A DNA stretch of 64,000 nt from CAMLIZ01 sp036231905 (GTDB taxonomy: Bacteria; Pseudomonadota; Gammaproteobacteria; Burkholderiales; Burkholderiaceae_C): positions 62,001-126,000 of the forward strand of contig NZ_JAZARE010000006.1 in the NCBI RefSeq assembly GCF_036231905.1, given 5' to 3'. Of the stretch, positions 1-8,708 are shown one piece after another. Below the pieces are notes generated by a model that worked only from the letters and a program-made list of their open reading frames with translations, did no database searches and was not told the origin of the DNA. A program made the translations under genes and the position numbers. Each line of letters starts with the position of its first letter. Within the stretch, counting starts at the first letter, position 1.

Positions 1-354
1 GGAGTTGGGGCCGGTCAGCGTGCAGGTGGCGGTGGTGCCGGCCGGTGCAGCGATGGCCGCAGCGGTGGCGGTGTAGCCGCTCGGCAGGCCGCCTTGCAGC
101 AGGCCGCCGACGTCGTCGCAGTTGTCCACGGCGACGCACTTGTTGGCGGTGACCACGTTGTTGACCACCGCGCAGCCGGCGTAGTTGAGGTTCATTGCCG
201 AGGTGGCGGCACCGGCGACGCCGGCGATGCTGGCGGTCTGCGCATCGCTGCGCATGTCGATGAACTTCGGCAGTGCGGTGGCGGCAAGGATGCCGAGGAT
301 GACGATCACGACAATCAGCTCGATCATCGTGAAGCCCTTTTGACCTTGATTCAT
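1..354 (-). CDS. Type IV pilin / MshA-like major pilin (3' end outside window)
   Basis: Encodes a prepilin with a very short leader ending in KG followed by FTMIELIVVIVILGIL, the canonical prepilin peptidase site with Glu at mature position 5 and a hydrophobic assembly helix. The visible 118 codons include paired cysteines in the globular domain (residues about 60, 73 and 79), consistent with a disulphide-bonded pilin loop. An AGGAG ribosome site lies about 10 bases before the ATG. It is the last visible gene of the minus-strand MSHA-like operon, where mshA normally follows mshB. The reading frame runs off the left edge, so its length is unknown. Pilin identity is clear; naming it MshA rests on synteny. 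Confidence 0.85.
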   Translation of the reverse strand, partial: MNQGQKGFTMIELIVVIVILGILAATALPKFIDMRSDAQTASIAGVAGAATSAMNLNYAGCAVVNNVVTANKCVAVDNCDDVGGLLQGGLPSGYTATAAAIAAPAGTTATCTLTGPNS

Positions 355-380
355 GAGGTTAGCTCCTAGGTAAGGTGAGG

Positions 381-890
381 TCAGTGGCAGGAAGCGTCGA
401 CGATGTCGACTTCGGGAACATCGCCCAGGCGCTTCGCCTGGACGTAAACGAACTCGCAGGACTGGTTGCCCAGCCCGATGTAAAGGGCCGGCGTGCCGTT
501 GCGCTCGCCGGTCCGCAGGGTGAAGGCGTCCAACCTTGCCGGCCCCGACGCCGCGGCCAGCGTGGCCGCCCGCGCTATGCCGTCGGAGCTGGCCGCGGGC
601 CAGCCGTGCACGCCGGCGATCACCGCGCCGTCCAGCGCCAGCTGCGTGCAGTCGCCCGGCGGGCTGGCGGCCTGCACCGCTTCGCAGCGCGCATGGAACA
701 GGCTGGCCGCCACGCGGGCCGCCGCAGCGGCCGCCTGCAGCCGCCCCGGGCGGCTGGCCTGGCGCAGCTCGGCCAGCCGCGGCAGCAGCAGCGACATCAG
801 CACCGCGACGACGATCAGGCACAACAGGACCTCCAGGCGCGACACACCCGAACAGCAGGTGGGTGATCGCTTCGCAAGAGGTATCGGCAT
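381..890 (-). CDS. Pseudopilin / minor pilin (MshB or GspH-like)
   Basis: 169-residue prepilin-like protein. After a roughly 14-residue basic leader it has G|VSRLEVLLCLIVVAVLMSLL, with Glu at mature position 5 and a long hydrophobic helix. The rest is a small globular domain without a motif I recognise. It starts 6 bases after the stop of mshG and precedes the MshA-like pilin, the place taken by mshB in MSHA loci. It is probably a minor pilin that primes fibre assembly in the inner membrane. A GspH-type pseudopilin is the alternative. Confidence 0.75.
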   Translation of the reverse strand: MPIPLAKRSPTCCSGVSRLEVLLCLIVVAVLMSLLLPRLAELRQASRPGRLQAAAAAARVAASLFHARCEAVQAASPPGDCTQLALDGAVIAGVHGWPAASSDGIARAATLAAASGPARLDAFTLRTGERNGTPALYIGLGNQSCEFVYVQAKRLGDVPEVDIVDASCH

Positions 891-896
891 CGTGGT

Positions 897-2132
897 TCAT
901 TTCTTGAATGCCACGCGGCCCAGATCCCACACCGGCAGGAACACGCCGAGCGCGAGGATGAGTACCAGGATGCCGATGAAGACGATCATGATCGGCTCGA
1001 TCTGCTGGGCCAGGGTCTTGAGCTCGTACTGCACTTCGTTGCTGTAGAGCTCGGCCACTTCTTCCATCAGCTCGTCGACCGCGCCGGTCTCTTCGCCCAC
1101 GCCGATCATCTGCAGCACCACCGGCGTGAACACACCGGCGGCGATGGCCGCGCGCAGGATGGATTCACCGCGCTCCACGCTGTCGCGCATGCCTTCGATG
1201 CGCTTGGCGAGGTAGGCGTTCTCCGCCGTCTGCGCCACCACCGACAGCGCCTGCTCCACCGGCACGCCGCTCTTGAGCGCGAGCGCAAAGCTGCGCGCGA
1301 AGCGGGCGAGCGTGGCTTTTCGCACGATCTTGCCGGCGATGGGGATGCGCAGCTGGATGCCGTCCCACTGCAGCTTGCCTGCGGGTGTGTGCTTCCAGTG
1401 GTGGAAGGCCGCGGCGCCGATCACCGCGCCGCCCAGCAGCATCCAGCCGTAGTCGATGGTGAAACGCGAAGTGCCCAGCAGGATGCGGGTGGCCAGCGGC
1501 AGCTCGGCGCCAAAGGCCTTGAACACGCCGGCGAAGGCCGGGATCACCATCACGTTGATCACCGCGATGGCGCCGATCATCGCGATCATCACGAACATCG
1601 GGTAGCGCAGCGCGGACTTCACCTGCTGGCGCATGAACACCTCGAACTCCAGGTGCTTGAACAGGCGCAGGAACACCTCTTCCAGCCGGCCGGTCATCTC
1701 GCCCACCCGCACCATCGCCACGAAGAAGTGGTCGAAGATGTTGGCGTGCTGGGCAAAGCTCATCGACAGCTCGATGCCCGATTCGAGGCTGCGCCGCACT
1801 TCGGCCAGCGTGTCCTTGAAGGTAAGGTTGGTGGCCGACTCCTGCAGCCCGAGCAATGCGCGCAGGATGGGCACACCGGAGCGCAACAGCGTGTTGAGCT
1901 GGCGGCAGAACAGCATCAGGTCCACACCAGTGACCTTCTGCTTGAACAGCGCGCGCCAGTCGATCGAGGGCGAATCGGTCGCAGCGACCACCGCGCCGCC
2001 CTCGGCCTGGATCTTCAGCGGCGTGACACCACGCGCAAGCAGCTGGTCCGCCACCGCGGACGCGTTGGGGCCGTCCAGCGTGCCGCTGACGCTGCCTGCT
2101 GCCGACCTGCCGGTGTACGCAAAACGCTGCAT
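897..2132 (-). CDS. mshG: MSHA/type II secretion inner-membrane platform protein
   Basis: 411 residues, the usual size for the GspF/PilC/MshG family. It forms the polytopic inner-membrane platform on which the assembly ATPase acts. Two GspF domains are visible: a first one around residues 65-190 with the FCRQLNTLLRSGVPI signature, and a second around 270-395 with FARSFALALKSGVPVEQAL, each followed by hydrophobic segments. It starts 9 bases after mshE and is followed 6 bases later by a pilin gene. Because the locus matches MSHA order, I call it MshG; on sequence alone GspF would fit as well. Confidence 0.88.
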   Translation of the reverse strand: MQRFAYTGRSAAGSVSGTLDGPNASAVADQLLARGVTPLKIQAEGGAVVAATDSPSIDWRALFKQKVTGVDLMLFCRQLNTLLRSGVPILRALLGLQESATNLTFKDTLAEVRRSLESGIELSMSFAQHANIFDHFFVAMVRVGEMTGRLEEVFLRLFKHLEFEVFMRQQVKSALRYPMFVMIAMIGAIAVINVMVIPAFAGVFKAFGAELPLATRILLGTSRFTIDYGWMLLGGAVIGAAAFHHWKHTPAGKLQWDGIQLRIPIAGKIVRKATLARFARSFALALKSGVPVEQALSVVAQTAENAYLAKRIEGMRDSVERGESILRAAIAAGVFTPVVLQMIGVGEETGAVDELMEEVAELYSNEVQYELKTLAQQIEPIMIVFIGILVLILALGVFLPVWDLGRVAFKK

Positions 2133-2141
2133 GGCCTACCG

Positions 2142-3851
2142 TCAGTCGTCCAGCTGGGTCGAAATGCCCATCGCTTCGTCAATCGTGGTGCGGCCTTCGA
2201 CCACCAGGCGCACGGCGTCGCGCCGCAGCGTCTCGCCGTTCATCTGGCGCTTGGCCACCTGGGTGAACTGGGCGGCGTCGCCATGGTTCATCGCCTCGAC
2301 CAAGGCTTGGGTCATCTCGACGAACTCGTACACGCCGGTGCGGCCGGAAAAGCCGGTGTCGTTGCAGGCGGTGCAGCCGCGGCCGTGTTTGTAGCGGTGG
2401 CTGTCCACCGCACCGCCCAGCTCCAGGCGCAGCCATTCATGCTCGGCCGGCGTGGGCGCCACCTCTTCCGCGCAATGCGGGCACACCACGCGCACCAGGC
2501 GCTGGGCCAGCACCATGCTCAGCGACAGCGCCACCATGTAGCGCGGCACGCCCATGTCGATCAGGCGCAGCGGGGTGGAGAGCGCGTCGTTGGTGTGCAG
2601 GGTGCTCAGCACCAGGTGGCCGGTGAGCGCGGCGCGCATGCCGATCTCGGCCGTGACCTGGTCGCGCATTTCGCCCACCAGCACGATGTCCGGATCCTGC
2701 CGCAGCGCGGCGCGCAGCACGCGGCCAAAGGTGAGGTCGATCTTGTCCATCACCTGCACCTGGTTCAGGCCGGGCAGGCGGTATTCGACCGGGTCTTCGA
2801 CCGTGATGATCTTGCGTTCGGTGCTGTTCAGCGAATTGAGCGCCGCGTACAGCGTGGTGGTCTTGCCCGAGCCAGTGGGGCCGGTCACCAGCACCATGCC
2901 GCTCGGGCGTGCGATCGCGCGGCGCAGGGCCTTGTCCACCGCCGGCGGCAGCTTCAGCTTGTCCAGCGACAGGTTGCCGCCGCTTTGCGCCAGCAGCCGC
3001 ATCACCACCGATTCACCATGCTGGGTGGGCATGGTGGAGATGCGCACGTCCACCGTGCCGGTGCGCAGCTTCACGTGGAAGCGGCCGTCCTGCGGCAAGC
3101 GCTTCTCGGAGATGTCCAGCCCGGACATCAGCTTCAGGCGCAGCGCCACCGCGGTGGCGATCTTCGAATCGGCTTCGGTCTGCACATGCAGCACGCCGTC
3201 GATGCGAAAGCGGATGCGCAGGCTTTTTTCCTGGGGCTCGATGTGGATGTCTGAGGCGCGCGTGCGGATCGCTTCCTCGAACACCGAGTGCAGCAGCCGC
3301 ACCACCGGTGCGTCCTCGGTGGTGGCGCTGCTCAGGCCGAGCAGGTCGCCAAACTCGTCCTGCACCTGCGCCATCTCGGTGGTGAGCGCCTGCGCGAGGC
3401 CGGCGATGGCTTCGGTGTTGTGGTACGAACGGTCGATCGCGTTGAGCAGCTGGCTCTCGGCCGCCACCACCACCTCGAACTCGCGCTTGAGCAGGCGCAC
3501 GAGTTCGTCGTAGGCGTTCAGGTCCGTCGGGTCGGCCATCGCCACCTTCAGGCCCTGCGGCGAATCCTCCAGCGGCAGCGCGCGCAGGCGGCGGGCCTGC
3601 ACCTCCGGCAACAGCTTGGCCACTTCCGGCCGGGTGTTGCGCGGATCTATCTCCACGAAATGCATGCGCAGCTGGCGCGCCAGCGCCTTGGCGATCTGCG
3701 CTTCGGTGACAAAACCGCTGTCGATGAAGATGCGGCCGAGCTTGCGCCCGCTGCGCTTCTGCTCGGCCAGCGCCAGGCCCACCTGCTCATCGGTGATCAG
3801 TTGCTCGCGGACCAGCAGGTCGCCGAGGCGGACGCGTTCGGGGCGGGTCAT
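2142..3851 (-). CDS. mshE: MSHA pilus extension ATPase with MshEN c-di-GMP-binding domain
   Basis: 569-residue GspE/PilB-type hexameric ATPase that powers pilin polymerisation from the cytoplasm. The N-terminus carries two tandem RLG-type MshEN motifs (RLGDLLVREQL at about residue 8 and KLGRIFIDSGF at about 37), the module known in MshE to bind cyclic di-GMP, so pilus extension is probably controlled by that messenger. Further on are Walker A GPTGSGKTTTLY, a Walker B-type LVGEMRD, and a zinc-binding pair CPHC and CTAC near the C-terminus. It lies between the secretin and the platform gene. The 333-base gap upstream holds an inverted repeat, so it may have its own promoter. Confidence 0.93.
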   Translation of the reverse strand: MTRPERVRLGDLLVREQLITDEQVGLALAEQKRSGRKLGRIFIDSGFVTEAQIAKALARQLRMHFVEIDPRNTRPEVAKLLPEVQARRLRALPLEDSPQGLKVAMADPTDLNAYDELVRLLKREFEVVVAAESQLLNAIDRSYHNTEAIAGLAQALTTEMAQVQDEFGDLLGLSSATTEDAPVVRLLHSVFEEAIRTRASDIHIEPQEKSLRIRFRIDGVLHVQTEADSKIATAVALRLKLMSGLDISEKRLPQDGRFHVKLRTGTVDVRISTMPTQHGESVVMRLLAQSGGNLSLDKLKLPPAVDKALRRAIARPSGMVLVTGPTGSGKTTTLYAALNSLNSTERKIITVEDPVEYRLPGLNQVQVMDKIDLTFGRVLRAALRQDPDIVLVGEMRDQVTAEIGMRAALTGHLVLSTLHTNDALSTPLRLIDMGVPRYMVALSLSMVLAQRLVRVVCPHCAEEVAPTPAEHEWLRLELGGAVDSHRYKHGRGCTACNDTGFSGRTGVYEFVEMTQALVEAMNHGDAAQFTQVAKRQMNGETLRRDAVRLVVEGRTTIDEAMGISTQLDD

Positions 3852-3930
3852 TTTTTCTTGCCCCCTTGGCGAAGTTCTCGGGTTCTCTCGCTGGCTGTGG
3901 CGAGAAGCGGGCCGACGGGGCGCTGTGCGC

Positions 3931-4150
3931 CGCTCATGTCCCCCGGGCCGTACCGGCCCTCCTCCTTTACTTCGCTCTGCACAACGCCCCGCTGTCCCGC
4001 TTCCACACCGCCTGTTTCCCTCGACGAGGACAACACCGGTGGAAGGCCGAGTGCAGCGGGTGACCGGCGTAGCGAAGTAAAGGAGGAGGTCCCGGCCGCA
4101 GGCTGGGGCCGGGGGACATGAGCGAAGCCGGTCACCCGCTGCGCTCGGCC
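3931..4150. repeat. Nested inverted repeat between mshL and mshE
   Basis: The 333 bases from 3852 to 4184 hold no credible gene. Positions 3931-3976 (starting CGCTCATGTCCCCC, ending TTTACTTCGCT) reappear as an imperfect reverse complement at 4071-4124. A second overlapping pair is 4045-4074 (GGCCGAGTGCAGCGGGTGAC) against 4120-4150. The arms are well conserved and nested around the same segment, so the region can fold into alternative large hairpins. No transposase is present. It looks like an intergenic repeat family that has landed in the operon. Confidence 0.8.
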
Positions 4151-4184
4151 CGCTCCAACCTCCGAGTGAAGAGAAGCCTTCATC

Positions 4185-5768
4185 TCAATTCCCGCCCGCC
4201 GTTGCGCCCGGCATCTGGGCTTCCGGCCAACCACCATCGCGGATGACGGTGGGCTTCATCAGGATCACGAGCTCGCGCTTGGTGCTCACCTTGGCGCTCT
4301 GGCGGAACAGGCCGCCCAGCACTGGCACGTCCTGCACACCCGGCACGCCTGTGCGCTCGTCGCTGCTCTGCTGCACCATCAGGCCGCCGATGGCGACGAA
4401 CTGGCCGTCGCGCACACGCACGATGCTGTCGGTCTCGTTGACGGTGCTGGTCGCCAGCGGCAGGCGGAAGTTGCCCAGCGAGCCGAGGTCCACGTTCTTC
4501 TGCTTTTCCACCACCGTGCTGATGGCCGGGTGCACATGCAGCATCACCTGGCCGTCCTCGTCGATCTGCGGCGTCACGTCGAGCACGATGCCGCTGAAGA
4601 ACGGCGTGAGCGTCAACGTGGGGGACGACACGCTGCTGGTGCCGGTGCTGGTGGTGTTGCTGGTGACGCCGGTGACGAAGAGCTCGTCGCTGCCCACCTT
4701 CAACACCGCCTTCTGGTTGTTGAGCGTGGCGATGCGCGGGCTGGACAGCACCTGCACGTCACCCTGGGTCTGCAGGAAGTTGATCAGCGCGGCGAAGTTG
4801 CTCGCCTGCAGCGCCAGGCCGTAGAAGCCGCGGCCGGTGGCACCGTTCTGCACACCGCCGGGCTGGCCGGTCACCACGGTGGTGTCGCCACTGATCAGCT
4901 GGCCGGCCGTCTGCAGGGTGACGTTGGGCGCGCTCACGCCCAGCGCGGCCGTGACGTTGCCGAAGATCTTGCCGAAGGCGCCCCAGTTGACGCCGGCCTG
5001 GGCGTCCTTGCTGAGCGACACCTCCACGATCTTGGCTTCCAGCATCACCTGGCGCTCGATGGAGAGTTGCACCGCCTTGAGGTACTGCTCCACCTGGCGC
5101 AACTCATTGGGCGTCGCCTTGACCACCACCACGCCGGCCGATGGGTTGAGCACCACGCTGCGGCCGTTGGCCGCGCCCACCAGGGCGTTGAGCGAGGAGT
5201 TCACCTCGCGCCAGAAGTCGGCATCGGAGGTGGTGCGCACATGGGCGCTGTCGTCCTGGCGCGGGGTGCTGCCGCTGCTGCCGTTGTTGCCCGACGAGCT
5301 GCCGCTGGACGAGCCGTTGCTGCCGTTGCTGTTGCCCGCACCGCTCTGCGTGATGGAGCTGGAGCTCACCCGCAGGTCGCTGGCGCCCTGGCGTCGGCCC
5401 GGCAGGTAGCTCACCTTGAACAGCCGGGTCTGCACGGTGTTGGGCTGCACGAAGATGCGGTTGCCTGTGATGCGGAAGTCGTAGCCGAACAGCTCGCGCA
5501 TCGCCTCCATCGCCTCGGGCAGCGTGGTGTTCTTCAAGGTGATGGACACGTTGCCCGCCACTTCGGGCGACACCAGCACGTTGTAGGGCGTGTTGGCGGC
5601 CATCTGCATGAAGACCTGCGCGGCCGGCGCGTTGTTGACCGAGAGGTCGAAGCGGCGCTCGGCTTCCGGCGCAGGGGCGGCCAGGGCGGGCGGCACGTGG
5701 GCCAGCAGCGCGGCGCTCATGGCCGCCGCGGCGCCCAGGCGAGCGGCAAGCGTGGCGAGGCGGATCAT
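4185..5768 (-). CDS. mshL: MSHA outer-membrane secretin
   Basis: 527-residue secretin that would form the outer-membrane pore for the pilus. It has a signal peptide ending near ALA (about residue 31), an N-terminal STN/secretin short domain (about 38-115, VNNAPAAQVFMQMAANTPYN), a Ser/Gly/Asn-rich linker (about 140-175), an N1/N3-type domain, and the C-terminal secretin domain with VLSSPRIATLNNQKAVLKVG and VPVLGGLFR. Its ATG overlaps the mshK stop (ATGA). The low-complexity linker is unusually Ser/Asn-rich for this genome. MshL is preferred over PilQ or GspD because of length and gene order. Confidence 0.92.
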   Translation of the reverse strand: MIRLATLAARLGAAAAMSAALLAHVPPALAAPAPEAERRFDLSVNNAPAAQVFMQMAANTPYNVLVSPEVAGNVSITLKNTTLPEAMEAMRELFGYDFRITGNRIFVQPNTVQTRLFKVSYLPGRRQGASDLRVSSSSITQSGAGNSNGSNGSSSGSSSGNNGSSGSTPRQDDSAHVRTTSDADFWREVNSSLNALVGAANGRSVVLNPSAGVVVVKATPNELRQVEQYLKAVQLSIERQVMLEAKIVEVSLSKDAQAGVNWGAFGKIFGNVTAALGVSAPNVTLQTAGQLISGDTTVVTGQPGGVQNGATGRGFYGLALQASNFAALINFLQTQGDVQVLSSPRIATLNNQKAVLKVGSDELFVTGVTSNTTSTGTSSVSSPTLTLTPFFSGIVLDVTPQIDEDGQVMLHVHPAISTVVEKQKNVDLGSLGNFRLPLATSTVNETDSIVRVRDGQFVAIGGLMVQQSSDERTGVPGVQDVPVLGGLFRQSAKVSTKRELVILMKPTVIRDGGWPEAQMPGATAGGN

Positions 5769-6217
5769 GGTTGTTTTCCTCCGGCCAGGCTGGCCATGGG
5801 GGCGGGCGAGCTGCCCGCAGGCAAGACGGCGTGTTGGGTCATCTGCGCATCGAGCAGCAGCAGGCGCTCCACCGCGCCCTTGGCGCTGCGCACTTGCACG
5901 CCCTGCGTGTCGATGGCGATCACCGTGGCGGCACCGAGCTTGTCGCCGACGAAGACGAGGCGGTTGTCGACCAGCGCGTTGGCGCGGCCTTGTTGCGGCA
6001 CCTGCACCGACTGCACGCGCGGCGGCGCAGCCGGCACGGGTGCAGCCGCGGCCGCTCGCAACACGCTGGACGCGGCACCGGCGGCCACCACGGGCGCGCT
6101 CAGCGCGGCGGGCGGCCGGGTGGGGTCGGCCGGTGCATCGGCAGCGTGTGCCGGCACGGCGAGCGCAAGCGCCACGCCGAACAGCGACAGGTGGAGAGGG
6201 CTGCGGGGCGGTGTCAT
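5765..6217 (-). CDS. mshK: MshK-like periplasmic pilus assembly protein
   Basis: 150 residues: signal peptide (cleavage near AHA, about residue 26), an Ala/Pro-rich stretch beginning DPTRPP, then VDNRLVFVGDKLG and IDTQGVQVRSAKG, the short beta motif typical of MshK/PilP/GspC-like periplasmic linkers. I chose the ATG at 6217 because it overlaps the mshJ stop by one base, follows directly in the operon and gives a clean signal peptide. A longer open frame reaches upstream but would run through mshJ in another frame. It probably links the inner-membrane complex to the MshL secretin. Confidence 0.75.
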   Translation of the reverse strand: MTPPRSPLHLSLFGVALALAVPAHAADAPADPTRPPAALSAPVVAAGAASSVLRAAAAAPVPAAPPRVQSVQVPQQGRANALVDNRLVFVGDKLGAATVIAIDTQGVQVRSAKGAVERLLLLDAQMTQHAVLPAGSSPAPMASLAGGKQP

Positions 6218-6978
6218 CAGATCTCCAGCCAGCCGCCGTCCAGGCTCAAGGTGTACAGGCGCAGGGTGAGCACCACCTTCGGGTGCTGCTCCACCTTCAT
6301 GCTCATGCCACCCCAGAGCACCCGGCGCGGCATGGTCTCCAGCGCCTGCAGGTAGGCCAGCAGGTCGCCCCAGCCGCCTTCCAGCGTGAGCTCCACGCCC
6401 TGGCGGTACACGGTGGGGTTGGCGGACGCAGCGCTGTTGAGCGCGGTGGTGAGCGGCGTGGCGGACGCTGCGGGCAGCGCCGGCGCCACAGCGGCAGCGC
6501 CTTCCGCGCGGGCGGCCATCAGGTCGGTGCGGGGCAGCGAGCGCAGCTCGCGCACCTGGATGCGGCCATGGCGCGGCAGCATCTGCTCCAGCAGCTCCAC
6601 CATGCGGTCGGCAGGCACCAGCGTGTTTTCGTAGTCGCGCAGCATGGCCGCTTCGCCATCGACGCGCTGGCGCCACTGCGCGATGTCGGCGCGCAGCTGG
6701 CGGTCCTGCTCCGCGCCCAGCGCCTGCAGCCGCGCGGCTTCGGTGCGCAGGGTGTTGAGTTCGTTCTGCGCCGTGGCCAGGCGCACGCTGGCGGCACGCG
6801 AGCGTTCGAAGGCGGGCGTGACCCACAGCTTGTCGGCCAGCCAGAACGCCAGCGCGGCCAGCGCGATGAGCATGACCACGCGCTCGCGCTGCGGCCGCAC
6901 GTCGAAACGCTGGGTCCAGCGCCGTAGCTGGGTGCGCACGCGCGCCAGGGCGTCGTCGAGCATCACGGCCGGGTTCAT
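6217..6978 (-). CDS. mshJ: MshJ-like (PilO/GspM-type) pilus assembly protein
   Basis: 253 residues with a cytoplasmic N-terminus, one membrane helix at about 36-52 (VVMLIALAALAFWLADKLW), a coiled-coil stretch (about 60-130) and a C-terminal ferredoxin-like domain. This is the PilO/GspM architecture of the inner-membrane alignment complex, called MshJ in MSHA loci. Its start overlaps the end of the preceding pilN-like gene and its stop touches mshK. Sequence motifs are weak in this family, so the call rests on topology and position. Confidence 0.78.
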   Translation of the reverse strand: MNPAVMLDDALARVRTQLRRWTQRFDVRPQRERVVMLIALAALAFWLADKLWVTPAFERSRAASVRLATAQNELNTLRTEAARLQALGAEQDRQLRADIAQWRQRVDGEAAMLRDYENTLVPADRMVELLEQMLPRHGRIQVRELRSLPRTDLMAARAEGAAAVAPALPAASATPLTTALNSAASANPTVYRQGVELTLEGGWGDLLAYLQALETMPRRVLWGGMSMKVEQHPKVVLTLRLYTLSLDGGWLEI

Positions 6979-7628
6979 CGATGGGCCTCCGCGGCGGCGG
7001 CGCCGGGCTGCTGCGAGCGCAGCACGAATTCGGTGTAGGGCGCCACGGCGGTGGCGTCACCCCGCGGGTCCACCACCTTCATGCTCAGCTGGGCGAAGCT
7101 GCGGCCCTTGAAGCGCGGCTCCGCATTGAGGCGGCGCAGGTAGTCGGGCAGCACGGCGGCGTCGGCCATGCGGCCTTGCAGCTCCAGCGTCTCGCCATCG
7201 GCGCCCACGCCGAAGCCGGTGATCCAGAGCGACGCATGGGCCTGGCGCGACAGCGCCATGAAGTAGGCGGTGTAGCCCTCCTTGCGGCCGGCGACCTGCT
7301 GGTCCAGCACGGCATGCACACGGCGCTGGCCGGCGTCTGCCGCGCGCAGGCGCTCCAGCTCGGCAATGCGCTGGCGGTTGGCCTCCTGCAGCGAGCCCGT
7401 GCCGCCGTTGCGTGCGGTGAGCGTGCGTTCGGTGGCGGCCAGCTGCTCCAGGCGCTCGGCTTCGGCCAGGCGGCGCTGGCTCACCGCCTGCATCGCGCTG
7501 GACAAGGCAAACGCGGCCACCAGCGTGCCGCCCACCACCCACAGGCCGTGCGCCGCGCGCCAGCGCTGGCGCTGCGGCCGCAGGGCTTCGTCGTAGAGGT
7601 TGATCTGCTGCACCATGGCCTGCCTCAT
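6975..7628 (-). CDS. PilN-like inner-membrane pilus assembly protein
   Basis: 217 residues. MVQQINLYDEALRPQ at residues 5-19 matches the PilN signature that binds the PilM/MshI actin-like protein. A single transmembrane helix follows (about 29-47), then a coiled coil (about 50-115) and a PilN/O-type periplasmic domain. The ATG at 7628 overlaps the mshI stop; the internal ATG at 7616 is an equally good start. In MSHA loci this position is often annotated mshI2. It should pair with MshJ through its coiled coil. Confidence 0.8.
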   Translation of the reverse strand: MRQAMVQQINLYDEALRPQRQRWRAAHGLWVVGGTLVAAFALSSAMQAVSQRRLAEAERLEQLAATERTLTARNGGTGSLQEANRQRIAELERLRAADAGQRRVHAVLDQQVAGRKEGYTAYFMALSRQAHASLWITGFGVGADGETLELQGRMADAAVLPDYLRRLNAEPRFKGRSFAQLSMKVVDPRGDATAVAPYTEFVLRSQQPGAAAAEAHR

Positions 7629-8557
7629 GCGGTGCGCAATGCGGCGCCAATGGCCAGCAGGTAGGCCGGCAACTGCTCGGGCGCTTGGGCCGGCGCCGGC
7701 AGTGCGCTGAAGTCCAGCACCTCGGCCGGATCGGCCGGCAGCACCGGCACATACACCAGGTCGCGCACGTAGTCGCAGAACGCCGGCATGCCAGGGCCGG
7801 GCAGCACATGCAGCCGCTCCAGGCTGGTGAGCGTGAACACACGCTCGAAGCCGTCCAGCGTGCGCTGCAGCTCCAGGCCGGCGCGGTCGAAGGCGGTCTG
7901 GCGCACGGTTTCGTCGGCGTCGGCGATCTGCGCCTGGGTGACGTCGATCTGGCGCGACAGCAGCAGCTCGCCGGCCAGCGTGATCACCAGCGTGCCGTGC
8001 GATTCGCCGATGTGCAGCAGCGCGTGGCTGCGGCCTTCGGTGGCGAACAGCGCCGACAAATTGCGCAGCGCCGTCTCCGGCACGTCCAGCGCCTGCCAGC
8101 GCACGCCGGCTTCCTCACCGGCGTCCACCAGCGGGCGCAGCGCGTCTGCCGGCGCGGCCACCGCGATCAGCGAGGCCTGGCGGCGCGAGCTGGCGCTGGC
8201 CGGCACTTCGAGCACGTCGACGCCGGCGCCCTCGATGGAGAAATCCACCATGTCCTTGAGCTTCCAGCGCACCGCGGCACGCCATTCCTCGCGCGGCACG
8301 TCGGGCGCATCCATTGGCAGCAGCTGGTACTGCTGGCGCTGCAGGAGGGCCACGCAAGCGTGGCGCCCCAGGGCGCCGGCGCGGCGCGCATGGCGCAGCG
8401 CGCGGGGCGCGTCGTCCCAGGCTTCTTCGTGCACCCAGCGCACCGCCGGCCTGGCGCCGTCGGCCTGGCGCTCCACCAGGGCAAAGCGGGCCAGTGCACC
8501 ATTCGGCACACAAGCCACCCAGCCGGATCTCGAAGAGGAACGTTTGAAATGGAGCAC
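7625..8557 (-). CDS. mshI: MshI/PilM-like actin-fold pilus biogenesis protein
   Basis: 310-residue cytoplasmic protein with no signal peptide or membrane helix. It begins with a short hydrophilic segment and shows RWKLKDMVDFSIEGAGVDVL and LLHIGESHGTLVITLAGELL, consistent with the split actin/PilM fold. It starts with GTG; a GAGCGAGGG sequence lies a few bases upstream. It is the first gene of the MSHA-like operon and is divergent from the K+ channel gene, so the 151-base gap 8558-8708 should hold the operon promoter. Confidence 0.8.
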   Translation of the reverse strand: MLHFKRSSSRSGWVACVPNGALARFALVERQADGARPAVRWVHEEAWDDAPRALRHARRAGALGRHACVALLQRQQYQLLPMDAPDVPREEWRAAVRWKLKDMVDFSIEGAGVDVLEVPASASSRRQASLIAVAAPADALRPLVDAGEEAGVRWQALDVPETALRNLSALFATEGRSHALLHIGESHGTLVITLAGELLLSRQIDVTQAQIADADETVRQTAFDRAGLELQRTLDGFERVFTLTSLERLHVLPGPGMPAFCDYVRDLVYVPVLPADPAEVLDFSALPAPAQAPEQLPAYLLAIGAALRTA

Positions 8558-8708
8558 GCAGGCCCTCGCTCAGTCTGCCTGTGATGGTGCAGCGGGAGCC
8601 AGGGCTCACAAGTGCGGAAAAGCAAGGCGAAATGGCCCCAAAACGTGGCGCTGTGCGGTGTTGCACACGCAGCTGCGCCAGTGGGCGCGGCCGCAGCAGA
8701 ATCGCGCC

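Noticed and set aside
5765..7060. Single 431-codon gene covering mshK and upstream
   Set aside because: The upstream part lies in another frame of mshJ; the ATG at 6217 overlaps the mshJ stop and gives a signal peptide.
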